NCBI GenBank assembly: GCA_003534085.1
Contig: DQBY01000075.1
Span: forward strand, 1 to 9,559
Length of the DNA stretch: 9,559 nt
Direction: 5' to 3'
From: Candidatus Moraniibacteriota bacterium
Lineage (GTDB): Bacteria > Patescibacteriota > Minisyncoccia > Moranbacterales > UBA2206
How positions within the stretch are numbered: the first letter of the stretch is position 1; each line of letters opens with the position of its first letter. Below are positions 1 through 6,017 of this stretch, one piece after another. The notes beneath the pieces were generated by a model that was not told the DNA's origin, ran no database searches, and worked only from the letters and a program-made list of their open reading frames with translations. The position numbers and the translations under genes were made by a program.

Positions 1-1065
1 TTTTTCTTCAGATTTTTCTACCGGATGTTAAATAGGTCAATCTTGAGATATCGGTGCAATTGTGGAAAGTCGGGATTATATGTCGATTGGGATGGAAAAT
101 TTTATCCTTGCGCTCACTTTGTGGGGGCTGAAGGGCAAGACATCGGGAATTTAAAAGAAGGAATTCACAAGGAAATGAAAAGTTTATTCTTGTCGCAGAC
201 TGTAGAAAATAGGAATCCGTGCAAAAATTGTTGGGCAAAGTATTTATGCGGTGGGGGTTGTTATTATCAAGGATGGCTGCCAAATAAAACCATCAAGAAA
301 CCGGACGGCGTAAAGTGTCAGTTAATAAAGCACTTCATAAAAATCCAGTCATACTTTATATCAGAATTGATGCAAAAAAGGAAAAATGTTTTGGAGAAGC
401 TGGGCAATCCTTATTTTTCCGGCGCAATTAATTCAGTTCCGCCTCAGAAAAGGGGTGCGTTTTCTCCGCGGGAGATAGGCGTTGTCGGGAAAGAAGAAAT
501 CTGTGAAATTATAAACAAATATAAAATATGCCTTTCTTTTGCGAAAAACAAATTGCGATTGACAATTCCAATAGATGACTTTAACGAAATAAAAATACTC
601 ATTGATAAAAATATCAAACATAAATATCAGTGGGATAATATTTGTTTTTATAAAGACACAGCTCAATACGAAATATATACTTTTAAAAATGAAACAGGGA
701 TTATGGTTCGTGAAAATAAATCAAAAACAGGGTTTATCGAAGTTCCATTTAAGGATGATGGATATAAAAAAGCGAGTCATATGATGAATGGCGGGAATGT
801 ATTAGAATTCCCAATTGCTGGAAAAAAGAGAGAAATCGGATTTAATATAACAATAAGCGATAGGCAGGGTTCCTATTCTCTCGTGCCAGAGAATTTTGGA
901 ATACTTAAGTTTGGCAATAAGTCACAAATAAACCCGATAATCTCCAAGGCGATTATTTTTGGAATAGATAGGAAAAACTATTCGCCATTATGGATTGAGA
1001 ATAGCAGTTCAAGTTTATTTGACGAGAAAGATAATTATATCTCTTATGATTCATCAGTATGCTAA
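1..1065 (+). CDS. Radical SAM/SPASM protein, C-terminal part, with CBM9-like domain (5' partial)
   Basis: The frame is open to the left edge, so the gene begins upstream. The radical SAM core with its CxxxCxxC cluster is not in the window. Residues are numbered from the Met at nt 25. Residues 11-98 form a SPASM domain that would bind auxiliary Fe-S clusters: Cys11, Cys13, Cys29 (in GKFYPCAHFVG), Cys66, Cys69, Cys75, Cys79 and Cys98, with the usual IGNLKEGI and CGGGC segments. This pattern resembles peptide- and protein-maturing radical SAM enzymes. Residues about 160-298 look like a CBM9/DOMON-type beta domain: a WDN..FYKDT..YEIY stretch, then EFPIAG, IGFNITISDRQG and a closing FGILKFG. That domain call rests on motif resemblance only. 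Substrate unknown; a peptide, protein or sugar is possible. It overlaps the following glycosyltransferase gene by 7 bp. SPASM identity is firm, the CBM9-like call moderate. Confidence 0.8.
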   Translation, partial: FFFRFFYRMLNRSILRYRCNCGKSGLYVDWDGKFYPCAHFVGAEGQDIGNLKEGIHKEMKSLFLSQTVENRNPCKNCWAKYLCGGGCYYQGWLPNKTIKKPDGVKCQLIKHFIKIQSYFISELMQKRKNVLEKLGNPYFSGAINSVPPQKRGAFSPREIGVVGKEEICEIINKYKICLSFAKNKLRLTIPIDDFNEIKILIDKNIKHKYQWDNICFYKDTAQYEIYTFKNETGIMVRENKSKTGFIEVPFKDDGYKKASHMMNGGNVLEFPIAGKKREIGFNITISDRQGSYSLVPENFGILKFGNKSQINPIISKAIIFGIDRKNYSPLWIENSSSSLFDEKDNYISYDSSVC

Positions 1066-1847
1066 ATGATAGACCAAAATTTCAAATAATTTCAATTGTT
1101 GCTAATGAGTTGGATCTTTTGGGTATAACATTGCCTACTAGCGTGGATGCCTTGACTCGAAATTCAAATTATAAGTATGAAATAATTTTGCATGTTGATG
1201 GAGCTACGGATGATTCGATGACGAAAATTATTGAATTGCGCGACAAACTGAATGTTGATGAGGTAAGAATAAGAAATAAGAAAAATAAGAATTTTATTTG
1301 TCCAGGAGATCCGTCTAATAATTCACATTTTCATGCTCTTTCCGGCAAAAGTGACTACACAATAGAAATTGAAAGCGATGTGATCGCAGTTTTGGAAAAA
1401 AGCGATTACGATGCGCCGGGAGAGATAGTTGCATTTTTTGATAAGCATCCCGATGTATGTTTGATTTCCAGCGTGATCGATTATGACTGTTGGGTTTGGA
1501 AGCTAGAAGATGTTGGTCGCCCGTTAGAAAAAAATGTGAGGAATGTAAATAGAATATCATCACATTTCTTGATTTATCATAATCAAAGGTTTTTGGATTT
1601 TGCAAAAAAGAATGGAATCTACAGCTTTGCTCAATATACGGATGATTGCAATTACGAGGATGTTATTTCCAAGGCATTTGTCAGAAATAGCATTCCAATC
1701 GCGTTTTTTGAAAATTGGGCAATAAAAGTTAGACACTGCGATGAAAAGCAATATAAAGGGTCATTGCATTACAAAAGAGATCCGAAATTAAAAATAAAAA
1801 TAGCCAAAAATATGATAAAGACGCATAGTTATAAAAAAACAATATGA
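1059..1847 (+). CDS. GT-A fold (GT2-like) glycosyltransferase
   Basis: 262 residues, probably transferring a sugar from a nucleotide-sugar donor to an unidentified acceptor. The N-terminal half shows the GT-A nucleotide-binding pattern: strand IISIVANE (10-17), then IILHVDGATDDS (42-53), matching the GT2 'vvdDgStDdT' motif. Residues 105-107 (ESD, after TIEI) sit where the metal-binding DxD is expected. Glu200-Asp201 in NYEDV may correspond to the ED catalytic-base motif. No transmembrane segment or signal peptide is visible, so it is probably cytosolic or peripheral. The start at 1059 overlaps the upstream stop as ATGCTAA; no Shine-Dalgarno is seen, so translation is probably coupled. The stop overlaps the next start as ATGA. 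The family call is good; donor and acceptor cannot be read from the sequence. Confidence 0.75.
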   Translation: MLNDRPKFQIISIVANELDLLGITLPTSVDALTRNSNYKYEIILHVDGATDDSMTKIIELRDKLNVDEVRIRNKKNKNFICPGDPSNNSHFHALSGKSDYTIEIESDVIAVLEKSDYDAPGEIVAFFDKHPDVCLISSVIDYDCWVWKLEDVGRPLEKNVRNVNRISSHFLIYHNQRFLDFAKKNGIYSFAQYTDDCNYEDVISKAFVRNSIPIAFFENWAIKVRHCDEKQYKGSLHYKRDPKLKIKIAKNMIKTHSYKKTI

Positions 1848-2713
1848 GCAGAATTATTATTTATGGCGGGCAAGGGTATGTAGGCAGAAATATTATTAAA
1901 AAACTGCATAAAAAGCATGAGATTTATAATATTAGCCCAGCTAAATTCAAAACAAATAAAGACCTTAATTATTCGCATATTCCGGGTCAACTTTGGGATA
2001 ATCTTTCAAAAATAAAACAAATAGCGCCTGAATATTTTATAATAAACTTTTTCGGTAATCCAAATATCGATTCTAAGTATGTGTACGAAGAAATAATAGA
2101 ATCAATATGCAAAACTGATAAAGTGCTGGAGAACCCTGTTATCTTTATTTTTCTTAGTAGCCAGCTTGTATATGGGAATAAACATCCAGGGTTAAAATCA
2201 GAAGATGATCGATTATTTCCAGTTTCAATGTATGCAAAAAAATGTACAGAAATGGAAAAGTTATTAATGGCTAGAATAAATAATGATAGTGTCATTTTGA
2301 GAGTTCCAATATTGTACGGAAATAACAGCCAAGTGACCGGATATAAAAATATCGTAAGTAGATTTATAGATATTGCTGGGAGCGGAAAAAATATAACGAT
2401 CTATGGAATGGGAAAACAATGTAGGACATTTCTTCATATTAACGACCTTGCCGTTTTGATAGAAAGCATTATAAATACGGGTATTAAAAATGAAATACTA
2501 AATGCTAGCACCGGTGATTTTTTATCAATCAATGACATCGCTAATTTGATTGCCGGACATTTTAAGGTAGGAGTGATAAATAATTTAGAATGGCCAAGTA
2601 ATAAATTGAAATTAGAAGCACAGGATATTAAATTGAGCAATAAAAAGGCAAAAAGTATCTTTAGGGGCGCATATGGTTTCAAACGATATATTCATAATGG
2701 AAAAAAGCTATGA
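1844..2713 (+). CDS. NAD-dependent epimerase/dehydratase (extended SDR)
   Basis: 289 residues, probably acting on a nucleotide sugar to supply or modify the donor for the neighbouring glycosyltransferase (inference). The Rossmann dinucleotide motif is GGQGYVG at residues 8-14. The SDR strand carrying the catalytic Ser is FLSSQLVYG (103-111), and Tyr130 occupies the catalytic Tyr position in SMYAKKCTEMEKLL. Extended-SDR C-terminal markers follow: ILRVPILYG and RTFLHINDLAVLI. One oddity is that the YxxxK lysine position is Cys134, with lysines at 132 and 133 instead, so catalysis may be altered or another residue may compensate. The protein is somewhat shorter than typical 310-340 residue sugar epimerases. 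Both ends overlap neighbours by 4 bp (ATGA), indicating one translational unit. Epimerase, dehydratase and reductase activity cannot be separated here. Confidence 0.8.
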   Translation: MSRIIIYGGQGYVGRNIIKKLHKKHEIYNISPAKFKTNKDLNYSHIPGQLWDNLSKIKQIAPEYFIINFFGNPNIDSKYVYEEIIESICKTDKVLENPVIFIFLSSQLVYGNKHPGLKSEDDRLFPVSMYAKKCTEMEKLLMARINNDSVILRVPILYGNNSQVTGYKNIVSRFIDIAGSGKNITIYGMGKQCRTFLHINDLAVLIESIINTGIKNEILNASTGDFLSINDIANLIAGHFKVGVINNLEWPSNKLKLEAQDIKLSNKKAKSIFRGAYGFKRYIHNGKKL

Positions 2714-3510
2714 AACGATTAAAATCTCAAAAAAATTATCTATTAATAACACTGGATTCATGTCGCTACGACACATTTGTCAGCGCGCGTATTCCGAATA
2801 TAAAAAGCGTGGGTCAAGTCTATAAGGCCTTTTCAAATGGTAATTTCACATACCCATCTCATGCCGCTATTTTTGTTGGTTTTACTCCGGGCAATCCACA
2901 ACTAAGAGAGACTTTTGTAAATCCAAAATTCGGAAAAATATTTAAAATAAAAACAGATGGAGATTATATCGGTCCTGGCATGGATCATGTGGTGTTGGAT
3001 GGTAAAAATATAGTCGATGGTTTTAAGAGAGAGGGGTATGTTACGATAGGAACAGCGGCAATGGATTGGTTCGATCCTGAATCAGAATCAGGAAGAACAT
3101 TGATGTCTGACTTCGATCACTTTCTTTACTCCAAAACTGATTTTTTAAAACAGAAGGAATATGTCATTCAGAAAATTGCAGAATGCAAGGATAAGCCAAA
3201 GTTTGTTTTTATGAATATCGGCGAAACGCATGTGCCTTATTATTTCAAAGGAGCTCCCTGGTCTAGAGAGGACAACCCCTGCGTGCCTTTCGGAAGTAAT
3301 AACTCATTTGAAAAAAGTAGCTTTAGGCAGGGGAAGTGTCTTGAATTTATTGATAGCAATATAGTAGAAATACTGGCTTTATTTAAAAAGGACAATATAA
3401 TAATTTGCTCTGATCATGGTGATTGTTGGGGCGAAGATGGTTTATGGGAACATGCAATTCATCATGAAAAAACCGTGACTGTTCCTTTGCTTTTTAAGCT
3501 TGAAAAGTAG
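2710..3510 (+). CDS. Small alkaline-phosphatase/sulfatase-superfamily hydrolase
   Basis: 266 residues, a compact member of the metal-dependent alkaline phosphatase superfamily. The N-terminal metal-site motif is LLITLDSCRYDTF (Asp16). The nucleophile region is NFTYPSHAAIF: Thr47 sits at the position where true sulfatases have the Cys or Ser converted to formylglycine (C/S-x-P-S-R), and His51 replaces the usual Arg. The second metal motif is SDHG (Asp235, His236), followed by a His-rich EHAIHHEK segment (His248, 251, 252) and VPLLF. His174 in GETHVPYYF is another candidate ligand. A Thr nucleophile is known in phosphotransferases and phosphodiesterases of the superfamily, so a phospho-ester substrate is likelier than a sulfate ester (inference). 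There is no signal peptide or membrane anchor, and it is shorter than the 400-550 residues of most sulfatases, so it is probably cytosolic. Last gene of the coupled cassette; a terminator follows directly. Confidence 0.75.
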   Translation: MKRLKSQKNYLLITLDSCRYDTFVSARIPNIKSVGQVYKAFSNGNFTYPSHAAIFVGFTPGNPQLRETFVNPKFGKIFKIKTDGDYIGPGMDHVVLDGKNIVDGFKREGYVTIGTAAMDWFDPESESGRTLMSDFDHFLYSKTDFLKQKEYVIQKIAECKDKPKFVFMNIGETHVPYYFKGAPWSREDNPCVPFGSNNSFEKSSFRQGKCLEFIDSNIVEILALFKKDNIIICSDHGDCWGEDGLWEHAIHHEKTVTVPLLFKLEK

Positions 3511-3518
3511 GCTTTATT

Positions 3519-3538
3519 GTGGCAAAAAAGCCACTTTT
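3519..3538 (+). terminator. Intrinsic terminator of the four-gene cassette
   Basis: A perfect 5-bp stem GTGGC/GCCAC (3519-3523 with 3530-3534) closes a six-A loop and is followed by TTTT. It starts 9 bases after the stop of the sulfatase-like gene. The stem is short, so termination may be partial. Confidence 0.6.
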
Positions 3539-3565
3539 GTAGTTTGTTTCTTCCCAAAACCACCC

Positions 3566-3593
3566 TTGACTTTTGATTTAAAAAGTGTATAAT
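3566..3593 (+). promoter_or_regulatory. Sigma-70-type promoter for argS
   Basis: The -35 box TTGACT (3566-3571, 5 of 6 matches to consensus) and a perfect -10 box TATAAT (3588-3593) are separated by 16 bp. Transcription would begin near 3600, leaving a leader of about 130 nt before the preferred argS start. This is the clearest promoter in the window, and it separates argS from the upstream cassette. Confidence 0.8.
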
Positions 3594-3610
3594 TTGTAAG
3601 ATTTACGCAT

Positions 3611-3682
3611 ATTAGCTATGTGGAAGTCAAAAGTTCTTTAACACGAGTTTTGTTTTTTGACTTATAGCTAATATTGCTATAT
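3611..3682 (+). promoter_or_regulatory. Structured argS leader: large hairpin with a competing hairpin
   Basis: Two perfect 9-bp arms stack into one long hairpin: ATTAGCTAT (3611-3619) pairs with ATAGCTAAT (3664-3672), and AAGTCAAAA (3624-3632) pairs with TTTTGACTT (3655-3663). They are separated only by a GTGG bulge on the left side and enclose a 22-nt loop. A second hairpin, TATAGC (3663-3668) with GCTATA (3676-3681), uses the same right arm, so the two structures exclude each other. A seven-codon frame (ATG 3618, stop 3639-3641, peptide MWKSKVL) lies inside the left arm and contains no Arg codon. No T-box sequence is seen, and no U-run follows the right arm. Regulation is inferred from pairing alone. 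Confidence 0.5.
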
Positions 3683-3716
3683 AGTTGAAATATGTTCGAA
3701 AACACTATGCAAAATA

Positions 3717-3723
3717 AAGGGGG
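3717..3723 (+). promoter_or_regulatory. Shine-Dalgarno deciding the argS start
   Basis: The purine run AAGGGGG lies 4 nt before the ATG at 3728. The earlier in-frame ATGs at 3692 and 3707 have no such sequence, so 3728 is preferred. It is the only clear Shine-Dalgarno-like site before a gene in this window. Confidence 0.6.
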
Positions 3724-3727
3724 CAAT

Positions 3728-5596
3728 ATGGAAATGAAGGAGAAAAACCAGGACGAGTTCGAGAAGTACAAGCTGGAGGTAGCTGCGTCTGTGAGCGCAG
3801 TTCAGAAAAAAATCAGTGAGGAAAAGGAGAATCGCGAACATGTCGACTTCGATAGCTATCCATCAGAAGAGTTAAAGAGGGAGGTAGTAGAAGTCGTAAA
3901 GGAGTCCATAGGTGCGCAGGGTGTTGAAGAAGTGGGACTATCGGTGCCACCATCTCACATACCCGGTGATTTTGCCTTGGAGGTTTTTAATCTGGCTAAG
4001 AAGCTAGAGGAAAAACCAAATGTGCTTGCAAAGAAAATCGCTGACGGTATAAATGAGCATGAAATGGCCTTGATAAAGGATGCATCTGTTGCAGGGGCTT
4101 TTGTAAATGTGGAGACACATAAGGAGGCGCTTTATCGCGATATTCTTGCAAAGGTGCTTGAGCTTGGAGAGCGCTATGGTGAGAGTGATGTCAATGCTGG
4201 CAAAGTAGCCATTATTGATTATTCAGCCCCAAACATAGCGAAACCGATTGGCGTTGGTCATTTGAGATCAACAATTATCGGGCAGGCTCTTGCTAATCTT
4301 TATCACGAAACTGGTTATAGCGTCATCAAGGATAACCATCTTGGTGACTGGGGCACGCAATTTGGATCTCTCATCTATGCCTATAAGGAATGGGGTGATG
4401 AGAAAAAGATAGCAGAAAACCCCATCGGAGAGCTTAAAGACCTCTACGTTAAGTTTCATGCGTTTTCCGAAGAGCATCCGGAGGTTAAAGACAGTGCTCG
4501 TGAGTTGTTCACACGGCTCGAGAAAAAGGATCCGGAGCTAGTGGCTCTGTGGAAGCGCTTTAGGGACTTGAGTCTTAAGGACTTTGAGCGTGTCTACAAG
4601 CAGCTGGGTATCGAATTTGACACCAATATCGGTGAGAGCTATTTCACTGAGCAGGCAGATAAATTGGTGGACGAGTGTATGGCAAGCGGTCTGTGCAGAA
4701 AAGACGAGGCGTCAGAAGCTGTGGTCGTGGATCAAATGGGAGAAATCCCGTCTTTCCTCTTGAGAAAGCAGGATGGATCAAGCCTGTACTTATCAAGGGA
4801 TTTAGCGACACTTCAGTTCAGGGTTAATACCTTTAAGCCCGATTCTATTTTGTATGTGGTGGGCAATGAACAGGATTTGAACTTCAAGCAATTGTTTGAG
4901 TTTGGCAAGCGTGCTGAATACTTGCCCGATGATGTGGAAACAAAGCATATTGGGTTCGGGATGGTTCTGCGCGATGGTAAGAAGATGTCCACCAGAAAAG
5001 GTACGCTCATTGAGCTGGAAGATCTAATGTCTCAGTCGGTAGAAAAGTCAAAGGAGATATTGCTTCAAAAAAATCCAGACGCGGATCCGCAAGAATTGGG
5101 GAAAGTGGCTGAGATAGTTGGTATTGGGGCGATCATCTACAATGATTTACGCCAATCCAGAGTAAAAAATATCTCTTTCGATTGGGATAAGATGCTTGAT
5201 CTTGAGGGTGGAAGCGCAGTTTATCTTCAGTACTCATATGTTCGAATCAACTCAATTCTCAGGAAGTTAACTGAGACATATGGCGAAATTGATTTGAGCA
5301 CACTTGAAAAAGGAGAGATTTCTTTCGAGAGTAAGAGTGAATTTAATCTCGCGAAGAAATTAATGATGTTTCCTGAGACTGTATTAAAGGCTCAACAAAA
5401 CGATTCTCCTCACCAAGTATGTGTGTATTTGGAGGAGCTGGCGCTGCTCTTCAATAGCTTTTACAATGAGGTGTCGCTTCTCAGGACTGAGGATGCGAAG
5501 CTTCGCGAATCAAGAGTGGCTCTGTGTAAGGGCGTGGCTCTGGTGATCAAGAAGGGCTTATCCTTACTGAGTATCAAAGTTCCGGAGAAAATGTAA
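3728..5596 (+). CDS. argS: Arginyl-tRNA synthetase
   Basis: Charges tRNA-Arg with arginine using ATP in the cytosol; class I synthetase. 622 residues from the chosen start (numbering below). Residues 1 to about 45 are a charged, helix-prone extension not typical of the family. About 46-130 is the ArgRS N-terminal additional domain that contacts the tRNA. The Rossmann catalytic core follows with SAPNIAKP and the HIGH-type signature written GVGH (175-178, then LRSTIIG), DNHLGDWGTQFG, and the KMSK-type signature KMSTR (419-423). The C-terminal part is the helical DALR anticodon-binding domain (YLQYSYVRINSILRKL, LALLFNSFYNEV), ending in the usual IKVPEKM-like tail. In-frame ATGs at 3692 and 3707 would add 12 or 7 residues, but only 3728 has a Shine-Dalgarno. 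It stands alone between its own promoter and a strong terminator. Confidence 0.96.
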   Translation: MEMKEKNQDEFEKYKLEVAASVSAVQKKISEEKENREHVDFDSYPSEELKREVVEVVKESIGAQGVEEVGLSVPPSHIPGDFALEVFNLAKKLEEKPNVLAKKIADGINEHEMALIKDASVAGAFVNVETHKEALYRDILAKVLELGERYGESDVNAGKVAIIDYSAPNIAKPIGVGHLRSTIIGQALANLYHETGYSVIKDNHLGDWGTQFGSLIYAYKEWGDEKKIAENPIGELKDLYVKFHAFSEEHPEVKDSARELFTRLEKKDPELVALWKRFRDLSLKDFERVYKQLGIEFDTNIGESYFTEQADKLVDECMASGLCRKDEASEAVVVDQMGEIPSFLLRKQDGSSLYLSRDLATLQFRVNTFKPDSILYVVGNEQDLNFKQLFEFGKRAEYLPDDVETKHIGFGMVLRDGKKMSTRKGTLIELEDLMSQSVEKSKEILLQKNPDADPQELGKVAEIVGIGAIIYNDLRQSRVKNISFDWDKMLDLEGGSAVYLQYSYVRINSILRKLTETYGEIDLSTLEKGEISFESKSEFNLAKKLMMFPETVLKAQQNDSPHQVCVYLEELALLFNSFYNEVSLLRTEDAKLRESRVALCKGVALVIKKGLSLLSIKVPEKM

Positions 5597-5608
5597 ATTA
5601 ACTTGCCT

Positions 5609-5644
5609 TGGCGGTTTCCTTAAAAAAGAGACCGCCATTTTTTT
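5609..5644 (+). terminator. Strong intrinsic terminator of argS
   Basis: A 10-bp stem pairs TGGCGGTTTC (5609-5618) with GAGACCGCCA (5628-5637), with one G-U pair and a 9-nt A-rich loop. Seven T residues follow (5638-5644). It lies 12 bases after the argS stop. Confidence 0.9.
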
Positions 5645-5948
5645 ATCTAAATTATTCCTCGAATTGCTCATGGCAATTTTATTCCAGATAAATTTTGTCA
5701 GCGCTACGCATTTATTCAACCGAAAAATTCGCCTGTATGGCGATGGCAGACTACTTCGAAAAGCTGGGACTTCCAGCAAAGTTTATTTCGGATGAGCCCA
5801 TGTTGGCGGATTTGTAAATAGTCAGATAGAATGCCCCAATTGTTACACCTGTGTGGCGATAATTTGGCCCCACAAACCGCCTGTGGCGCTAGGATTGCTT
5901 TCTTAAAGAGGGGTAAAAAGAGATCAAAAAAATTTCAAAATAGTTTTT
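5645..5948. other. Gene-poor spacer with only short unassigned open frames
   Basis: No recognisable gene, tRNA or CRISPR lies here. Two overlapping + strand frames are open. One starts at ATG 5670 and stops at 5793-5795 (41 codons). The other is open from about 5692, with ATGs at 5737 and 5743, and stops at 5815-5817; its end reads MADYFEKLGLPAKFISDEP, which looks protein-like but matches no family I know. Neither has a Shine-Dalgarno. Near-repeats of CCTGTRTGGCGAT occur at 5732-5744 and 5848-5860, with a shorter CCTGTGGCG at 5880-5888; these may be chance. A decayed gene end is possible. Confidence 0.3.
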
Positions 5949-5981
5949 AAAAAGCCTTTTACTTGGCTTTTTTATTTTTTT
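5949..5981 (+). terminator. Orphan intrinsic terminator upstream of the receiver-domain gene
   Basis: An 8-bp stem pairs AAAAAGCC (5949-5956) with GGCTTTTT (5965-5972) around an 8-nt loop, followed by a T-rich tail to 5981. No identified gene ends just before it on the + strand, since argS already has its own terminator at 5609-5644. The stem's A-run also gives a short T-run on the opposite strand, so it could act both ways. Confidence 0.6.
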
Positions 5982-6004
5982 GAGCTATTATAAATATATA
6001 CTTT

Positions 6005-6010
6005 TATACT
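6005..6010 (+). promoter_or_regulatory. Candidate -10 box just before the receiver-domain gene
   Basis: TATACT (6005-6010) ends 7 bases before the ATG at 6018, which would put the transcription start at or next to the start codon (leaderless mRNA). This fits the absence of a Shine-Dalgarno in CTGACCAAG. A possible -35, TTGAGC (5980-5985), is 19 bp away, which is long. An alternative -10, TATAAA (5989-5994), gives a short leader. Confidence 0.35.
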
Positions 6011-6017
6011 GACCAAG

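Noticed and set aside
1..3510. Anaerobic sulfatase-maturating enzyme plus its sulfatase
   Set aside because: The sulfatase-like protein has Thr, not Cys or Ser, at the modified position, and it has no export signal.
3692..3727. Earlier argS starts at 3692 and 3707
   Set aside because: Neither has a Shine-Dalgarno, whereas AAGGGGG sits 4 nt before ATG 3728.
3600..3727. T-box riboswitch for argS
   Set aside because: No T-box consensus, specifier loop or terminator/antiterminator pair can be seen.
5564..5779. 71-codon minus-strand frame across the argS end
   Set aside because: It runs through the argS terminator hairpin and the argS 3' end and shows no recognisable protein features.
5820..5940. 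tRNA or CRISPR in the spacer after argS
   Set aside because: No GTTCRA-type T-loop, acceptor pairing or evenly spaced repeats are present; the CCTGTRTGGCG near-repeats are irregular in spacing and sequence.
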